Source: Candidatus Bathyarchaeota archaeon
GTDB lineage: Archaea > Thermoproteota > Bathyarchaeia > Bathyarchaeales > Bathycorpusculaceae
DNA: 52,077 nt
Direction: 5' to 3'
Assembly (NCBI GenBank): GCA_903901015.1
Contig: CAIUPH010000082.1
Span: 1 to 52,077, forward strand
Of the stretch, positions 1-8,200 are shown piece after piece (position 1 is the first letter of the stretch; each line of letters begins with the position of its first letter). The notes under the pieces were generated by a model, which saw only the letters and a program-made list of their open reading frames with translations, was not told the origin of the DNA and did not search any database. A program made the translations under genes and the position numbers.

Positions 1-1212
1 CTCTCTATTGCTCCCAGTTCCACCCAGAACTAACCCAACTGAAGCGTCGGGCACATCCACCCCCTCGTCCAGAACCTGAGAGGTAACAACAACGGGGTAT
101 TTGTCGTTCCCAAAGTTTGATAGTATTTCTCGGCGCTCCTCCCTTGAAGTTTGATACGTTATGGCTGGAATTAGGAAACGCAAACTAATCCTGTAGACCA
201 GGTCATTGTAGAGAGTGAAAATGAGGATTTTCTCATTTTTGTAAGTTTCAAGCTGTTGGGATAGCACGTTTAATTTTGCTTCTGAGTTGACTGCAACTCT
301 TATGGCTCGGTTTCTTGCGAGTAGTGCTTCACGTGCTTTTGGGTCTCTTCCTGTAGTCATTATGAACTTTTGGAAGTCAGCAGCACTCTTCAGGGTAATT
401 TTTCGCTGCTGAAGAAAGCTTCTAAAAATGCTCATTTGAGATTTGTATATTTGCTGTTCTTGGGGTGTTAGTTCAACTGATATTTTTTCATATGTGTATG
501 GCGAAAGATGCCCAGCAATTTCTTCGATGCCAACGGAATAGACTGGGTCGCCGACGAGTTGCGAAAGCAAAGAGTGTCTTTGATCGCTTCTTTCGTAAGT
601 TGCTGTTAAACCCATGCGGTATGGCGCAGTGTACATTTCTGCTATCTGTATGTAGCCTGTGGAGGCTAAATGATGTACTTCGTCGAAGACTATTAGCAAG
701 AATTTGTTGCCAAGCTGTTCTGCATGTATGTAGGCTGAATCATAAGTTGTAACAGTTACCATGCGCAGAGTATTTTCGCCCCCGCCTACAGCGCCCGCTT
801 CCAAGTTGAGGTAGTCTTTGATGCGTTTTTTCCATTGATCAATCAGGTCTAAGGTGGGAACCACAATGAGCGTTTGAACTTTCAACTGTTGAATTGCTTT
901 TAGGGCGATGAAAGTTTTTCCAGCGGCAGTGGGCAATACTAGAACTCCCCTGTTGCGTGCTTTGCACCAATTGTTCAAAGCCTCGTTTTGGTAATCTCTT
1001 AGCTCAACATTACTTTTGAGGTGTTCAAGTGGCGGTAACATCGGAACATCATCTTCAACTTGAAGTTTACTTTCAGCCAAGTACTCTAAAACGTCTCGGT
1101 AATGGTATGCCTTAATTCTGTAGCAGCCCACTCTTGTGTCCCATTTTCCGTATGGAGTTCCCGCTTCGCCCTTCAAGAGAAGGGTGCCTTTGTCAAACCA
1201 CAAACGAAGCAT
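1..1212 (-). CDS. XPB/Rad25-like DNA helicase (3' end cut off by the window)
   Basis: Superfamily 2 DNA helicase of the archaeal XPB type, expected to unwind or open DNA in repair or transcription. The 404 visible codons begin with an ATG at 1212 and stay open to the window edge. Residues 1-65 look like the N-terminal damage-recognition-like domain. Then come the Q-like region (LRDYQNEAL), Walker A PTAAGKT at about 94-100, the Walker B box DEVHH at about 177-181, the SAT-type motif GLTATYER, and a second RecA domain with SQVLDEGVDVPDA and GTGSNRE. The last helicase motif lies beyond the window. A T/A-rich TATA-like stretch about 25-30 nt upstream suggests a leaderless mRNA. XPB is distinguished from Hef and RecQ by the DEVHH box and the N-terminal domain. 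The identification is solid; the precise cellular role is inferred. Confidence 0.85.
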   Translation of the reverse strand, partial: MLRLWFDKGTLLLKGEAGTPYGKWDTRVGCYRIKAYHYRDVLEYLAESKLQVEDDVPMLPPLEHLKSNVELRDYQNEALNNWCKARNRGVLVLPTAAGKTFIALKAIQQLKVQTLIVVPTLDLIDQWKKRIKDYLNLEAGAVGGGENTLRMVTVTTYDSAYIHAEQLGNKFLLIVFDEVHHLASTGYIQIAEMYTAPYRMGLTATYERSDQRHSLLSQLVGDPVYSVGIEEIAGHLSPYTYEKISVELTPQEQQIYKSQMSIFRSFLQQRKITLKSAADFQKFIMTTGRDPKAREALLARNRAIRVAVNSEAKLNVLSQQLETYKNEKILIFTLYNDLVYRISLRFLIPAITYQTSREERREILSNFGNDKYPVVVTSQVLDEGVDVPDASVGLVLGGTGSNRE

Positions 1213-1620
1213 AACACTGAATCAATTCCAAACCAATTAAACTTGTCTTAAAAACAATCAACATAAAAACACTTTTCCAAAAATGGCGCCTAATCGAATC
1301 TTCGGTAAATATCTTTGCTCATTACTGTGAAGTTTCCAGGGGAATGCTGCCTGGCTTTTGCTTAGTTCTGCACAACAAAAAGAAATAGACTTCACTTACA
1401 AAGCTTTTAAAATCTTCAGAACACTCAAAGCATTTTGGCATAATCTGGATTATACTAAATTAGCGCCAATCTAACGTGCTAATTCTCCTCTTTCAAGTTT
1501 TAGGCTATTTCTAAGCTATGCAGATTTAAAACTTATTAATATCCAAAAACTAAGAATCTATGTTCTGAATTCATAAAACCCAAATTAAAATCTTGACAAG
1601 AGACCTCGAGGAGACAACCT
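1213..1620. other. Intergenic stretch without a recognisable gene
   Basis: AT-rich DNA with no open frame that reads like a protein. It holds the probable promoter of the leftward helicase gene near 1227-1248 and an imperfect copy of a short motif at 1384-1404 that recurs at 4404-4424. Nothing else could be supported. Confidence 0.5.
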
Positions 1621-1698
1621 AGCATCAAAAGCTTCCCGATCAGGCCTACGCAAAGCCCTCGCAAAACCACTCCACCGGCAAATCTCACCCTCTAAAGC
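1621..1698 (-). pseudogene. Truncated fragment of a small conserved protein family (paralogue of 3011-3345)
   Basis: About 26 codons translate to a peptide closely matching the N-terminus of the gene at 3011-3345: both contain SGFA, a run of basic residues, then PDR and AFD. The reading frame has lost its initiating ATG (GGT precedes the GCT codon) and similarity stops abruptly at 1620. It is best explained as a truncated, dead copy. Its value is that it keeps the intact codons GATCGGGAAGCT, which show where the other copy lost a base. Confidence rests on the clear local match; no full-length function is known to me. Confidence 0.6.
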
Positions 1699-1733
1699 AC
1701 CTTGAAAGATTCAACAGTCTTTTCCATAATCTG

Positions 1734-1922
1734 CTAAGCCCCCAGCCAATCTGAAATCTCAACCACAGCTAATCCCTTGGGGCTCAAGCATCGCTCAAAT
1801 AACATATAAAACAAATGGATAAACGACTTTGGCGGGCAGTAGAGGGTATAGTAAAAGGGAAAAGAAGCAAAAATAGTGTTAAACAGCAACACAAAGAATA
1901 ACAAGATATAGTTAAAGAACAT
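1734..1922 (-). pseudogene. Possible fragment of a methyltransferase-like gene
   Basis: A 62-codon frame starts in AT-rich sequence but its C-terminal half (CPPKSF, then ERCLSPKGLAVVE) has the feel of the post-motif region of class I methyltransferases, where an LKPGG-like loop is followed by a beta strand. There is no SAM-binding motif and no ribosome binding site. It lies immediately beside the truncated fragment at 1621-1698, in a zone of decayed genes. It may equally be a chance open frame. Confidence 0.2.
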
Positions 1923-1951
1923 TCTAGATAGCGGTGTTTATTTTGATCAGC

Positions 1952-2098
1952 GTGAGTTTAAACGACGACATAATTTTATTTCAATTTGAGGAGCCGCCTC
2001 CATATCCGCAGCCAAACCCTGAGCCAGGTCGAAATCCAGAGCCAGAACCTGAACCGCAACCATCTCCTGAGCCGCAACCCGAGAGCAGACTCAGCTAA
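1952..2098 (+). CDS. Possible small proline/glutamate-rich protein
   Basis: A GTG-initiated frame of 48 codons has an ordinary N-terminus (about 14 residues) followed by a low-complexity tail of alternating Pro and Glu/Gln (repeated PEP, PQP and NPEP units), ending at a TAA at 2096-2098. The strict codon-periodic Pro-x-Pro pattern suggests selection on the protein rather than random DNA. No convincing ribosome binding site is visible, and an upstream in-frame GTG at 1934 would give 54 residues. Function unknown; it could be the tail of a degraded surface protein. Confidence 0.3.
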   Translation: MSLNDDIILFQFEEPPPYPQPNPEPGRNPEPEPEPQPSPEPQPESRLS

Positions 2099-2249
2099 GT
2101 CAGTGTATTCTGCAACCGTTAAACCACATTCTTTTTAAGAATAGGTAAGACTAATGCAATTAGCGAGATTTGTTAATTAAAATAAGTGAGTGACGTATAG
2201 GGGCTGTTGGCTTTTTTCCAAGTTGTGCCAGAACTAATAACATCGACGA

Positions 2250-2269
2250 AGCTTGTGGCGCCACAAGCT
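2250..2269. repeat. Perfect 20-bp palindrome
   Basis: The sequence AGCTTGTGGCGCCACAAGCT equals its own reverse complement. It lies about 190 bp upstream of the ribbon-helix-helix gene start. It falls inside the secreted-protein remnant on the other strand, so it is either a fortuitous product of that coding region or a binding site for a dimeric regulator. Confidence 0.6.
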
Positions 2270-2305
2270 GTTGCTGTAACATAGAACATTGTGCATAGCA
2301 ACAGC
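2267..2305. repeat. Inverted repeat, 9-bp arms with 21-nt loop
   Basis: GCTGTTGCT at 2267-2275 is repeated in inverted orientation as AGCAACAGC at 2297-2305. It abuts the palindrome at 2250-2269. It could form a hairpin or a paired operator; no function is established. Confidence 0.55.
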
Positions 2306-2455
2306 GCGATTAATCCAGCGTTTAATAGACATTTCGTTTATATGCCCCCTAAATTCCTAATAGATACGTTAGTTTATGCTTGCCCATCTTCACCCTCGCG
2401 AAGACAGAAAAGAAGGCTGCAAACTACTCGACATCCAAACCAAGAAGGCCAACAT

Positions 2456-2851
2456 ATGTCCGAAAAAACAAAAGACGAAAAATGCAGCAAAGAAGACGAT
2501 TACGTCACAGTAAAAATACCAAAAGAACTCTCCGAAGAAGCAGACAAACTAATCGGCAAAAAAGGGTTCCGAAGCAAGGCAGAAATCGTTCAAGAAGCAC
2601 TCAGAGAGCTACTCGACCATTACGGGGCAGACAAACACTTTCAAATGCTAAATCGCACCAGTGATGGCGTAAAAGTCAGAGACATAAAACTAGGCCAAGT
2701 AGCAGACATCAAAATCACCCCCGAAGGAATTTACTGCCCAATATGTGATGGAAGCAACTGCGAACACATCCGCTTTGCCTTAGATCAAACTGACGTAAAA
2801 AACCTTATCCGCAGGAAGAAAAAGGAAGGCTGGAAATTACCCGACGCTTGA
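2456..2851 (+). CDS. Ribbon-helix-helix DNA-binding protein with C-terminal zinc motif
   Basis: A 131-residue likely transcription regulator. Residues 15-52 (VTVKIPKELSEEADKLI, then FRSKAEIVQEALRELL) match the CopG/RHH_1 fold: a short beta strand for DNA contact and two helices for dimerisation. The C-terminal half carries CPICDGSNCEH at 94-104, a Cys-x2-Cys-x4-Cys-x-His set that may bind a metal. The start at 2456 is chosen because AGAAGG lies just upstream and the longer frame back to 2291 encodes unconserved-looking sequence. Two inverted repeats at 2250-2305 lie upstream and are candidate operator sites. Target genes are unknown; a metal- or redox-sensing role is only inference. Confidence 0.75.
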   Translation: MSEKTKDEKCSKEDDYVTVKIPKELSEEADKLIGKKGFRSKAEIVQEALRELLDHYGADKHFQMLNRTSDGVKVRDIKLGQVADIKITPEGIYCPICDGSNCEHIRFALDQTDVKNLIRRKKKEGWKLPDA

Positions 2852-3010
2852 GACAAGCGCCTGCCGCAAAACGAACAGTAAAAATAGCGCCCAATACGAG
2901 TATTATTTTGTTGCATTCTTTGGGCAAAGCAAACTCTATGTCTTCAAGCTGAGTAAACCACTCATCCGAATTTGCTCCTTTAACAGGCTTCCGCAGGGTT
3001 CTTCTTACAA

Positions 3011-3345
3011 TCAGAACAGCCGCGATTGCCCACCTCTGCTTGGAGCTGTTTGAACGCTATTTTCCGGCTTAGCTTCAGCTGCATCGTTATGCTCTTGGCT
3101 TTCTTTGGAAACTGTTATGTCCAGTTTGATTTCTTGCGCTTTCGCCTCCAGCCTGCTTATCCGCTTTTGCTGAAAGAGCAGAATAGACATAACCATGAGG
3201 TCAAGGACCTCAGGATTCGCCGCATTGCCGCCCTCCGAAGCATAACTCCTGCAAATATCCATGAGATCATCAAACGCTTCCGATCCGGCTTACGCAAAAC
3301 CTTGGCAAATCCACTATACCGACTAATTTCCGATTCCAAAGCCAT
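3011..3345 (-). pseudogene. Small conserved archaeal protein broken by a single-base deletion
   Basis: The ATG at 3345 opens a frame reading MALESEISRYSGFAKVLRKPDR. A switch of frame at about 3279-3282 is then needed to continue as AFDDLMDICRSYASEGGNAA, followed by a coiled-coil-like stretch (SILLFQQKRISRLEAK) and a variable tail ending at 3011. The paralogous fragment at 1621-1698 keeps an extra G at this site (GATCGGGAA versus GATCGGAA), so one G was lost here. The family looks like a small archaeal protein of about 100 residues with acidic and helical parts; function unknown to me. Either a recent inactivation or a sequencing/assembly error. Confidence 0.65.
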
Positions 3346-3406
3346 CCTATAAAAAAACAATGAAAAATACGTACTGATTGAGAAAGGTCATGATGTTTTA
3401 TATGCG

Positions 3407-3844
3407 ATGATATCTTTCCCAGAACTTAAATCTAAATATTACAAGCAGAAGCTTAAGCCAAAATGGTTTACGCCATATTGGGTATCCATATTCGCTTGAA
3501 CGTTAGTAATAATTGGAATTGTAATTCCAGTTTTTGGTCATCAGCCATTTGAAACAGCAATATTCTACTTAGCTATCGCCTTACTACTTGAAGGGATTGG
3601 CTTTTATGCACGAGTTAAAACGCCTTCCATGAAAACAAACAGAGTAATGTATATCGTTTTGTTTGGCGGATTCTTTGGGTGTTGGTTTTCAATTGCGGCA
3701 TGGGTATTTTTGGCTAGAATATTTGCTGAGTTCAAGGTTTATGTGCTTCTTACTTTTATTGGATGCTTTGTTCTTTGCGGGTTAATCGGCGATTCAATAG
3801 GGAAAATGAGGCACTACAAAGGCCCAGAACAGTACCAACCGTAG
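3407..3844 (+). pseudogene. Small multi-pass membrane protein interrupted by an in-frame TGA
   Basis: From an ATG at 3407 the frame encodes 30 residues (ending WFTPYWVSIFA), then TGA at 3497-3499, then continues without any stop through TLVIIGIVIPVF, several hydrophobic helices and FVLCGLIGDSIGKMRHY to the stop at 3842-3844. No ATG, GTG or TTG occurs between the TGA and the ATG at 3629, so the second and third helices are orphaned if translation stops. The TGA falls inside a membrane helix where Trp (TGG) would fit. A pseudogene or base error is the simplest reading; the intact tail 3629-3844 (71 residues, two or three helices) could still be made. Confidence 0.5.
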
Positions 3845-4003
3845 GGAACTTCAGTCGTGCGCACAAATCAACACGTGCCGACAGCCTAATTTCACTTTTT
3901 GCGCCTAAAACCAACGCAAAATCGCAAATTTAACCATACAAAAACGGTAATAGAGTGAAGGCTTTTTATGCTCAAACCAACAAATATGTAATAGGTTAAA
4001 TTC

Positions 4004-4252
4004 ATGAAGTTCGCCGAAATCGCAATCTTGCTAAGAGAAATAGTGGATAGGTGTCCAAGTTTGGACGGAGCCACCATCACGTTGGTACCCCAGAAAGCCA
4101 TGTATCCACTCTACAACGGATACCACATCAACATTAAAGCCAACCTTTCGAAAGAAAGCATGGGTAACTTGCGGAAAATTGTTGAGGGACATGACTTGGT
4201 GATGCAGATTAAAAGTGATGCGGTTATAGTCTACGAAACTAGGTCAGGCTAA
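4004..4252 (+). CDS. Hypothetical protein, distant paralogue of the gene at 20564-20815
   Basis: An 82-residue soluble protein with alternating helix and strand character: an N-terminal helix (AEIAILLREIVDRCP), strands (ATITLVP, YHINIKAN), a second helix (MGNLRKIVEGHDL) and a final strand (DAVIVYET). The order and spacing, including LL near residue 9, AT near 23 and KIV near 60, resemble the 83-residue protein at 20564-20815. A small alpha/beta fold is likely. Neighbours give no functional hint. A T-rich terminator-like tract follows. Confidence 0.6.
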   Translation: MKFAEIAILLREIVDRCPSLDGATITLVPQKAMYPLYNGYHINIKANLSKESMGNLRKIVEGHDLVMQIKSDAVIVYETRSG

Positions 4253-4276
4253 ACCTCAGTAAATCGCAAGTTACCT

Positions 4277-4293
4277 GTTTGGGTTTTTTCTTA
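4277..4293 (+). terminator. T-rich transcription terminator
   Basis: The run GTTTGGGTTTTTTCTT lies about 25 nt after the stop of the small gene ending at 4252, consistent with archaeal U-tract termination. Confidence 0.4.
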
Positions 4294-4385
4294 TAATTTA
4301 AAAAACTTCTTCTTCGATTAATTTAGGCACATTAAGTATTTTTTAAAAATGAAAATGCCCCGAACCAACATAAAAGCTGCCAACC

Positions 4386-4399
4386 AGAGAGTACTCTCT
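4386..4399. repeat. Perfect 14-bp palindrome 3' of the RNA polymerase operon
   Basis: AGAGAGTACTCTCT is self-complementary. It lies about 70 bp past the end of nusA, in the gap between convergent transcription units, so a short hairpin or a protein site are both possible. Confidence 0.45.
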
Positions 4400-4467
4400 A
4401 AACAATAGACTTCGTTTACAAGCCAGACGACTTTTTCATCGCCTAATAGCCGTTGTTTGCGGACTGC

Positions 4468-4872
4468 TTAGGTGATGCTGACGTTCTGAATGTCGAAGTA
4501 ACGTTTTGCCAAAAAGCGCAAACGTTCGGCGTTCTTGCCGTTTTTACCTATCGCGACGCCCTTATCTTTGGGGTTGACGGTTATGACTGCCATTTTTTTG
4601 CCATCAGTGCGTTCGGTTACGCGGATTTCTCTTACTGTAGCTGGTTTCAACGCGTTTTTCATGAATGTCACTGGGTCTTCGCTGTACTCGATGATTTCGT
4701 GTTTTTTGCCTGTCATGCGTTCGAGTGTGTGGATGTTTCGTCCGCCTTTTCCTATGGCGACGCCCACTTGGCCTTGGTTCACGATGAATATTGCCCGCTG
4801 CTCTACTTCGTCGACTATGCAGTCTTTTACGCTTGCGCCGCTGACGCTTTCAAACAATGCAATGTACCGCAT
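4468..4872 (-). CDS. nusA: Archaeal NusA (KH-domain transcription factor)
   Basis: Archaeal NusA, a two-KH-domain RNA-binding protein that acts with RNA polymerase. The two GXXG loops are visible (AIGKGGRN near residue 40 and AIGKNGKN near 107), with IALFESVSGA at the N-terminus. It is the last gene of the rpoB-rpoA-eL30-nusA operon, the usual place. The ATG at 4872 gives 134 residues, but conserved-looking residues (ITTGIKITCDE) precede it in the same frame and no ribosome site serves this ATG. A strong GGAGG at 4913-4917 sits 7 nt before an ATA codon (4903-4905). An ATG at 4919 is out of frame only by the length of an eight-A run. The true start is therefore probably upstream; see findings. 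Confidence 0.88.
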   Translation of the reverse strand: MRYIALFESVSGASVKDCIVDEVEQRAIFIVNQGQVGVAIGKGGRNIHTLERMTGKKHEIIEYSEDPVTFMKNALKPATVREIRVTERTDGKKMAVITVNPKDKGVAIGKNGKNAERLRFLAKRYFDIQNVSIT

Positions 4873-4922
4873 TTCGTCGCAGGTAATTTTTATGCCGGTT
4901 GTTATTTTTTTTCCTCCATTTT

Positions 4923-5240
4923 TTATTCTTTACTTGGGTTTTCTTCAGTTATTTTGAGAATGTCTGAGTCCCCTGTTTCGCGGATGCTTAAAGCAGATAT
5001 AATGAAGAGTTTCTTGCAGACTTCAGCTAAATCCATTGAGCCACCTTTGTAGGTTATGACGGGAACTTTAGAGAGTTCTCCATAGTATTCGATTTGTTCT
5101 TTTATGTCTTTTGGACAGTTGCTGGCTAAAACTATCATCTTAGCTTTACCGGTTTTGGCGTTTTGCAATGCAACATTGGTTCCGAATGATACCTTTCCTG
5201 TTTTCACTGCGGACGCTAACGATTTATCTATGTCTATCAT
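4923..5240 (-). CDS. rpl30e: Ribosomal protein eL30
   Basis: A 105-residue large-subunit ribosomal protein of the L7Ae/L30e fold. The sequence shows SLASAVKTGKVSFGTNVALQNAKTG, then KMIVLASNCPKD and a C-terminal core LSIRETGDSDIL. Its ATG overlaps the stop of rpoA in an ATGA arrangement, indicating translational coupling. Position between the RNA polymerase large subunit and NusA matches the conserved archaeal order. Length is typical of the family. Confidence 0.93.
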   Translation of the reverse strand: MIDIDKSLASAVKTGKVSFGTNVALQNAKTGKAKMIVLASNCPKDIKEQIEYYGELSKVPVITYKGGSMDLAEVCKKLFIISALSIRETGDSDILKITEENPSKE

Positions 5241-8200
5241 GCTTCTGTTTTTCCTCCATCTTTTTCTTGTGTTTCGAATGTTGACATGTACAGTTCAACT
5301 AAGCCTGTGCCGATTGGTATTGATTGCCCAACTATAACGTTTTCTGTTACACCGGCTAAAGGATCACTTTCACCCTTCACGGCTGCTTCAACTATGTTTG
5401 GAACTGTGATTTCGAATGCGGCGCGCGCGAGGACACTGGCTTTTTTGCCGCTGATTCCGTGTCTGCCGATTTGCTGGACATCGCCTGTGGTGGTCATCAT
5501 GTCTGCTACGAGCATTACGTGGCGTACGTCTACGTCTAAGCCTTGGTCTTCCAAGACTCCTTTTGCTTCGTGTATGAGTGCGTTTCTGGAGGCTTCGACG
5601 CCGAGGGTTTTAGCGATTTCATGGATGTTGTTGGTGGTTGTTCTTGAGGTGTCGACGCCTATGACTTCGAGGACTTTAGATAGGTTTGAGCCGTCAGTGC
5701 GGATAACCCATTCGCCGTTCTCTTCAGTAACCAAGACGCGTTTGATGTCTGGGACACCTTTAACTTGGAATCCTGGAACCTTGGCAAGCATTCGTTTAAG
5801 CTGCTCAGCTTTCTTAGGTTTAATCTCAACTGTGTTATCGGTGATTGTGACGGTTGCGTTCTGCAGTTCCATGCGCTCTTTAAGTTCATCCATCGTTATG
5901 GCGCGGTCATCCATCATCTGTTTATTGAGTTCGACGATGATTTCTTCGCGGACTGGATCCTCGTAGATTGCTGAAGCCAAGTTTTCAACTGAAGTGTAGA
6001 TGATGTTGCGGGCTACTTCAACGGCGCCTTCTTTGCTCTTTGCATAGTCGCCCTTGAGATAGATGGTCATGATTGGAGTTGAGGGAATTTTGCGTGCATC
6101 GACGATTTCGATTAGTCTGGGTAAGCCTAAGGTGACGTTTTGTTCTTTGACACCAGCGTAGTGGAAGGTTCTAAGGGTCATCTGTGTGCCTGGTTCACCG
6201 ATTGATTGGGCGGCTACTATGCCGACTGCTTCTCCCGGCTCCATGAGGGCACGTTTGTACTGTTCAGCTGTTTGAGTTGCGGCTTTAGTTACGCCTTTGG
6301 CTGTGAGCTTATTCTTTGCAAAGTTCGCTTTAAGCTGGCTTAGCAGGATGGGTGTTAACTGGTTTTCTACGCCTTTGAGTTGCTTTTTGATGTGATCTGC
6401 AGAGGCCATTTCGCCTTTTTCGTCGCCGAGTTTTATCTGGTCGATTAATCGGTTGACGTTGACTGCTTTGCCGTGGTCGCTCTTTGCTGGGTCAACGCCG
6501 TCTTCTCCATACCTGAATTGGACGATATCACCCGCTGAGTCACGTACTGTGCTGTCGTATTCTAAGCGAATGTGCTCTAACGCGTTGATTAAACGTCTTT
6601 GCATGTAACCGCTCTGTTGTGTTCGGACGGCTGTGTCGACTAGACCTTCTCTGCCTCCCATAGCATGGAAGAAGAATTCAATCGCGTCAAGTCCACTCTG
6701 GTAAGAGTTGTAGACGAATCCTCTTGCTCTTGGGCGTGGGTCGCCATCAACGAAGTGCGGTAGTGCTCTTCCTGCGTAGCCTCTAAGGATACGTTTACCT
6801 CGGACTGATTGCTGCCCAACGCAAGCGGCCATTTGACCGATGTTTAAGCTTGAACCTCTTGCACCAGCTCTTGTCATGACGATGCCTGCGTTTTCCAATG
6901 TGAAGTCTTCGTCTGCTATTTTGCCTGATTCGTCTCGGGCAACTGCAAGTTCATGCATAACGTAGATTTCGAATGATTCCTCTAGGGTTTGTCCTGGCAG
7001 ACGCGGCAGAGTCCCGTTGCGGAAGTTTTCGATGTGTTCATCGATTTTCTTTTGGATGCGATCCATTGTTTTTGCCATTCGGTTGCGCGCTCTTGGTGAG
7101 AGAACGAGTTCGTCGTAGGTGTAGCTGAAGCCGCGCATGGAGATAAATTGTTTGAGCAGGTGGGTGACTTTGTTTAGGAATTCTCTTCCTGCCTGGGTGC
7201 CGTAGTCTTTAATGATTCTGTGAAGTAAGCTTTCTGATTGTTCAGAGCCGATTGAGCGTCTGTCGATTACACCTGAAACAAGTTGACCGTTCTTAACGAC
7301 GACGTATGCGTCGTGTTTGCATGCTTCTTCTTCGCATTTGGTACAGCCTTGACAGATGTTGGCTTTTAGTGAGTAGTTGAGTGTTTTTGGCAGGTATAAG
7401 CTGAAGATTTGTTTGCCTGACCACAAGGGTTCGGGGTCTGTTTTTTCTGGTTCTGGAACTGGACCAGTATAGTTAGTTGCCGTTAAGAGCCTGTTAACTT
7501 GGCTTCTGTTTACGTAGTTACCTGTTCTTGTAAAGTAGTATGCGCTTGTAACGAAGTCTCTGATGGCGCCGATGATTGGTCCGCCGAATCTGGGTGAGAG
7601 AATCTGGTCTTGAACCTGCATGAGTAATAGTGCTTCGGTTCGGGCTTCTTCGCTCTGTGGAACGTGCAAGTTCATTTCGTCGCCGTCAAAGTCTGCGTTG
7701 TAGGGTGGACAAACACAGAGATGTAATCTGAAAGTTTTGTATGGCAAAACCCGTACGTAGTGAGCCATGATGGACATGCGGTGAAGTGAAGGCTGTCTGT
7801 TGAAGATTGCGATGTCGCCGTTTTTGAGGTGGCGTTCAACCACGAATCCTAATTCGACTGCTTCCGCGATTTTTGTGCGGTCAACGACGAATTCGAGTCG
7901 GATACGTTTGCCGTCGGGGCGAATGATGTAGAGTGCGCCTGGATAGTTTTCGGGTCCGTTTATGACGAATTTCTTCATCTCTTCAATGTTCCAAGCCGTA
8001 ACCTTTTCTGGGACGGATAAGCGCATTGCGACGTCTTGCGGAACACCAACTTCGTTTATGTCTAGGTTAGGGTCTGGTGAAATGACTGTACGTGCGGAGA
8101 AGTCGACACGTTTGCCTGATAAGTTGCTTCTGAAACGTCCTTCTTTGCCCTTCAAACGCTGCGAGAGAGTTTTGAGTGCTCTGCCGCTGCGGTGGCGTGC

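Larger units (their letters stand above)
2173..2332 (-). pseudogene. Remnant of a secreted beta-helix-type surface protein (N-terminus only)
   Basis: One frame (2331 down to the stop at 2173-2175) encodes a hydrophobic signal-peptide-like stretch (AGLIALLLCTMFYVTATA) followed by FVDVISSGTTWKKANSPY. Openings of the type 'TTW-x-KANSPY' are common at the mature N-terminus of archaeal secreted beta-helix proteins. The frame then stops. The natural start ATG at 2332 (MSIKR) is one base out of frame, and nothing resembling the expected beta-helix repeats follows. I read it as a truncated and frameshifted remnant. The family resemblance is from memory, hence moderate confidence. Confidence 0.4.

Noticed and set aside
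2291-2455. N-terminal extension of the ribbon-helix-helix frame
   Set aside because: The 55 extra codons do not look conserved, cross an inverted repeat, and a better ribosome site precedes the ATG at 2456.
2380-2664. 94-codon Arg/Lys-rich frame over the ribbon-helix-helix gene
   Set aside because: Out-of-frame shadow of a real gene, very biased composition.
3497-3499. TGA read as selenocysteine
   Set aside because: The position is in a membrane helix with no redox motif and no obvious SECIS-like hairpin; Trp-to-stop mutation or error is simpler.
4453-5052. 199-codon plus-strand frame across nusA and eL30
   Set aside because: It is the antisense shadow of two certain genes; the translation is rich in Phe, Cys and His with no family character.
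5286-5966. 226-codon plus-strand frame opposite rpoA
   Set aside because: Antisense shadow of the RNA polymerase subunit; Ser/Thr-rich translation typical of reversed coding DNA.
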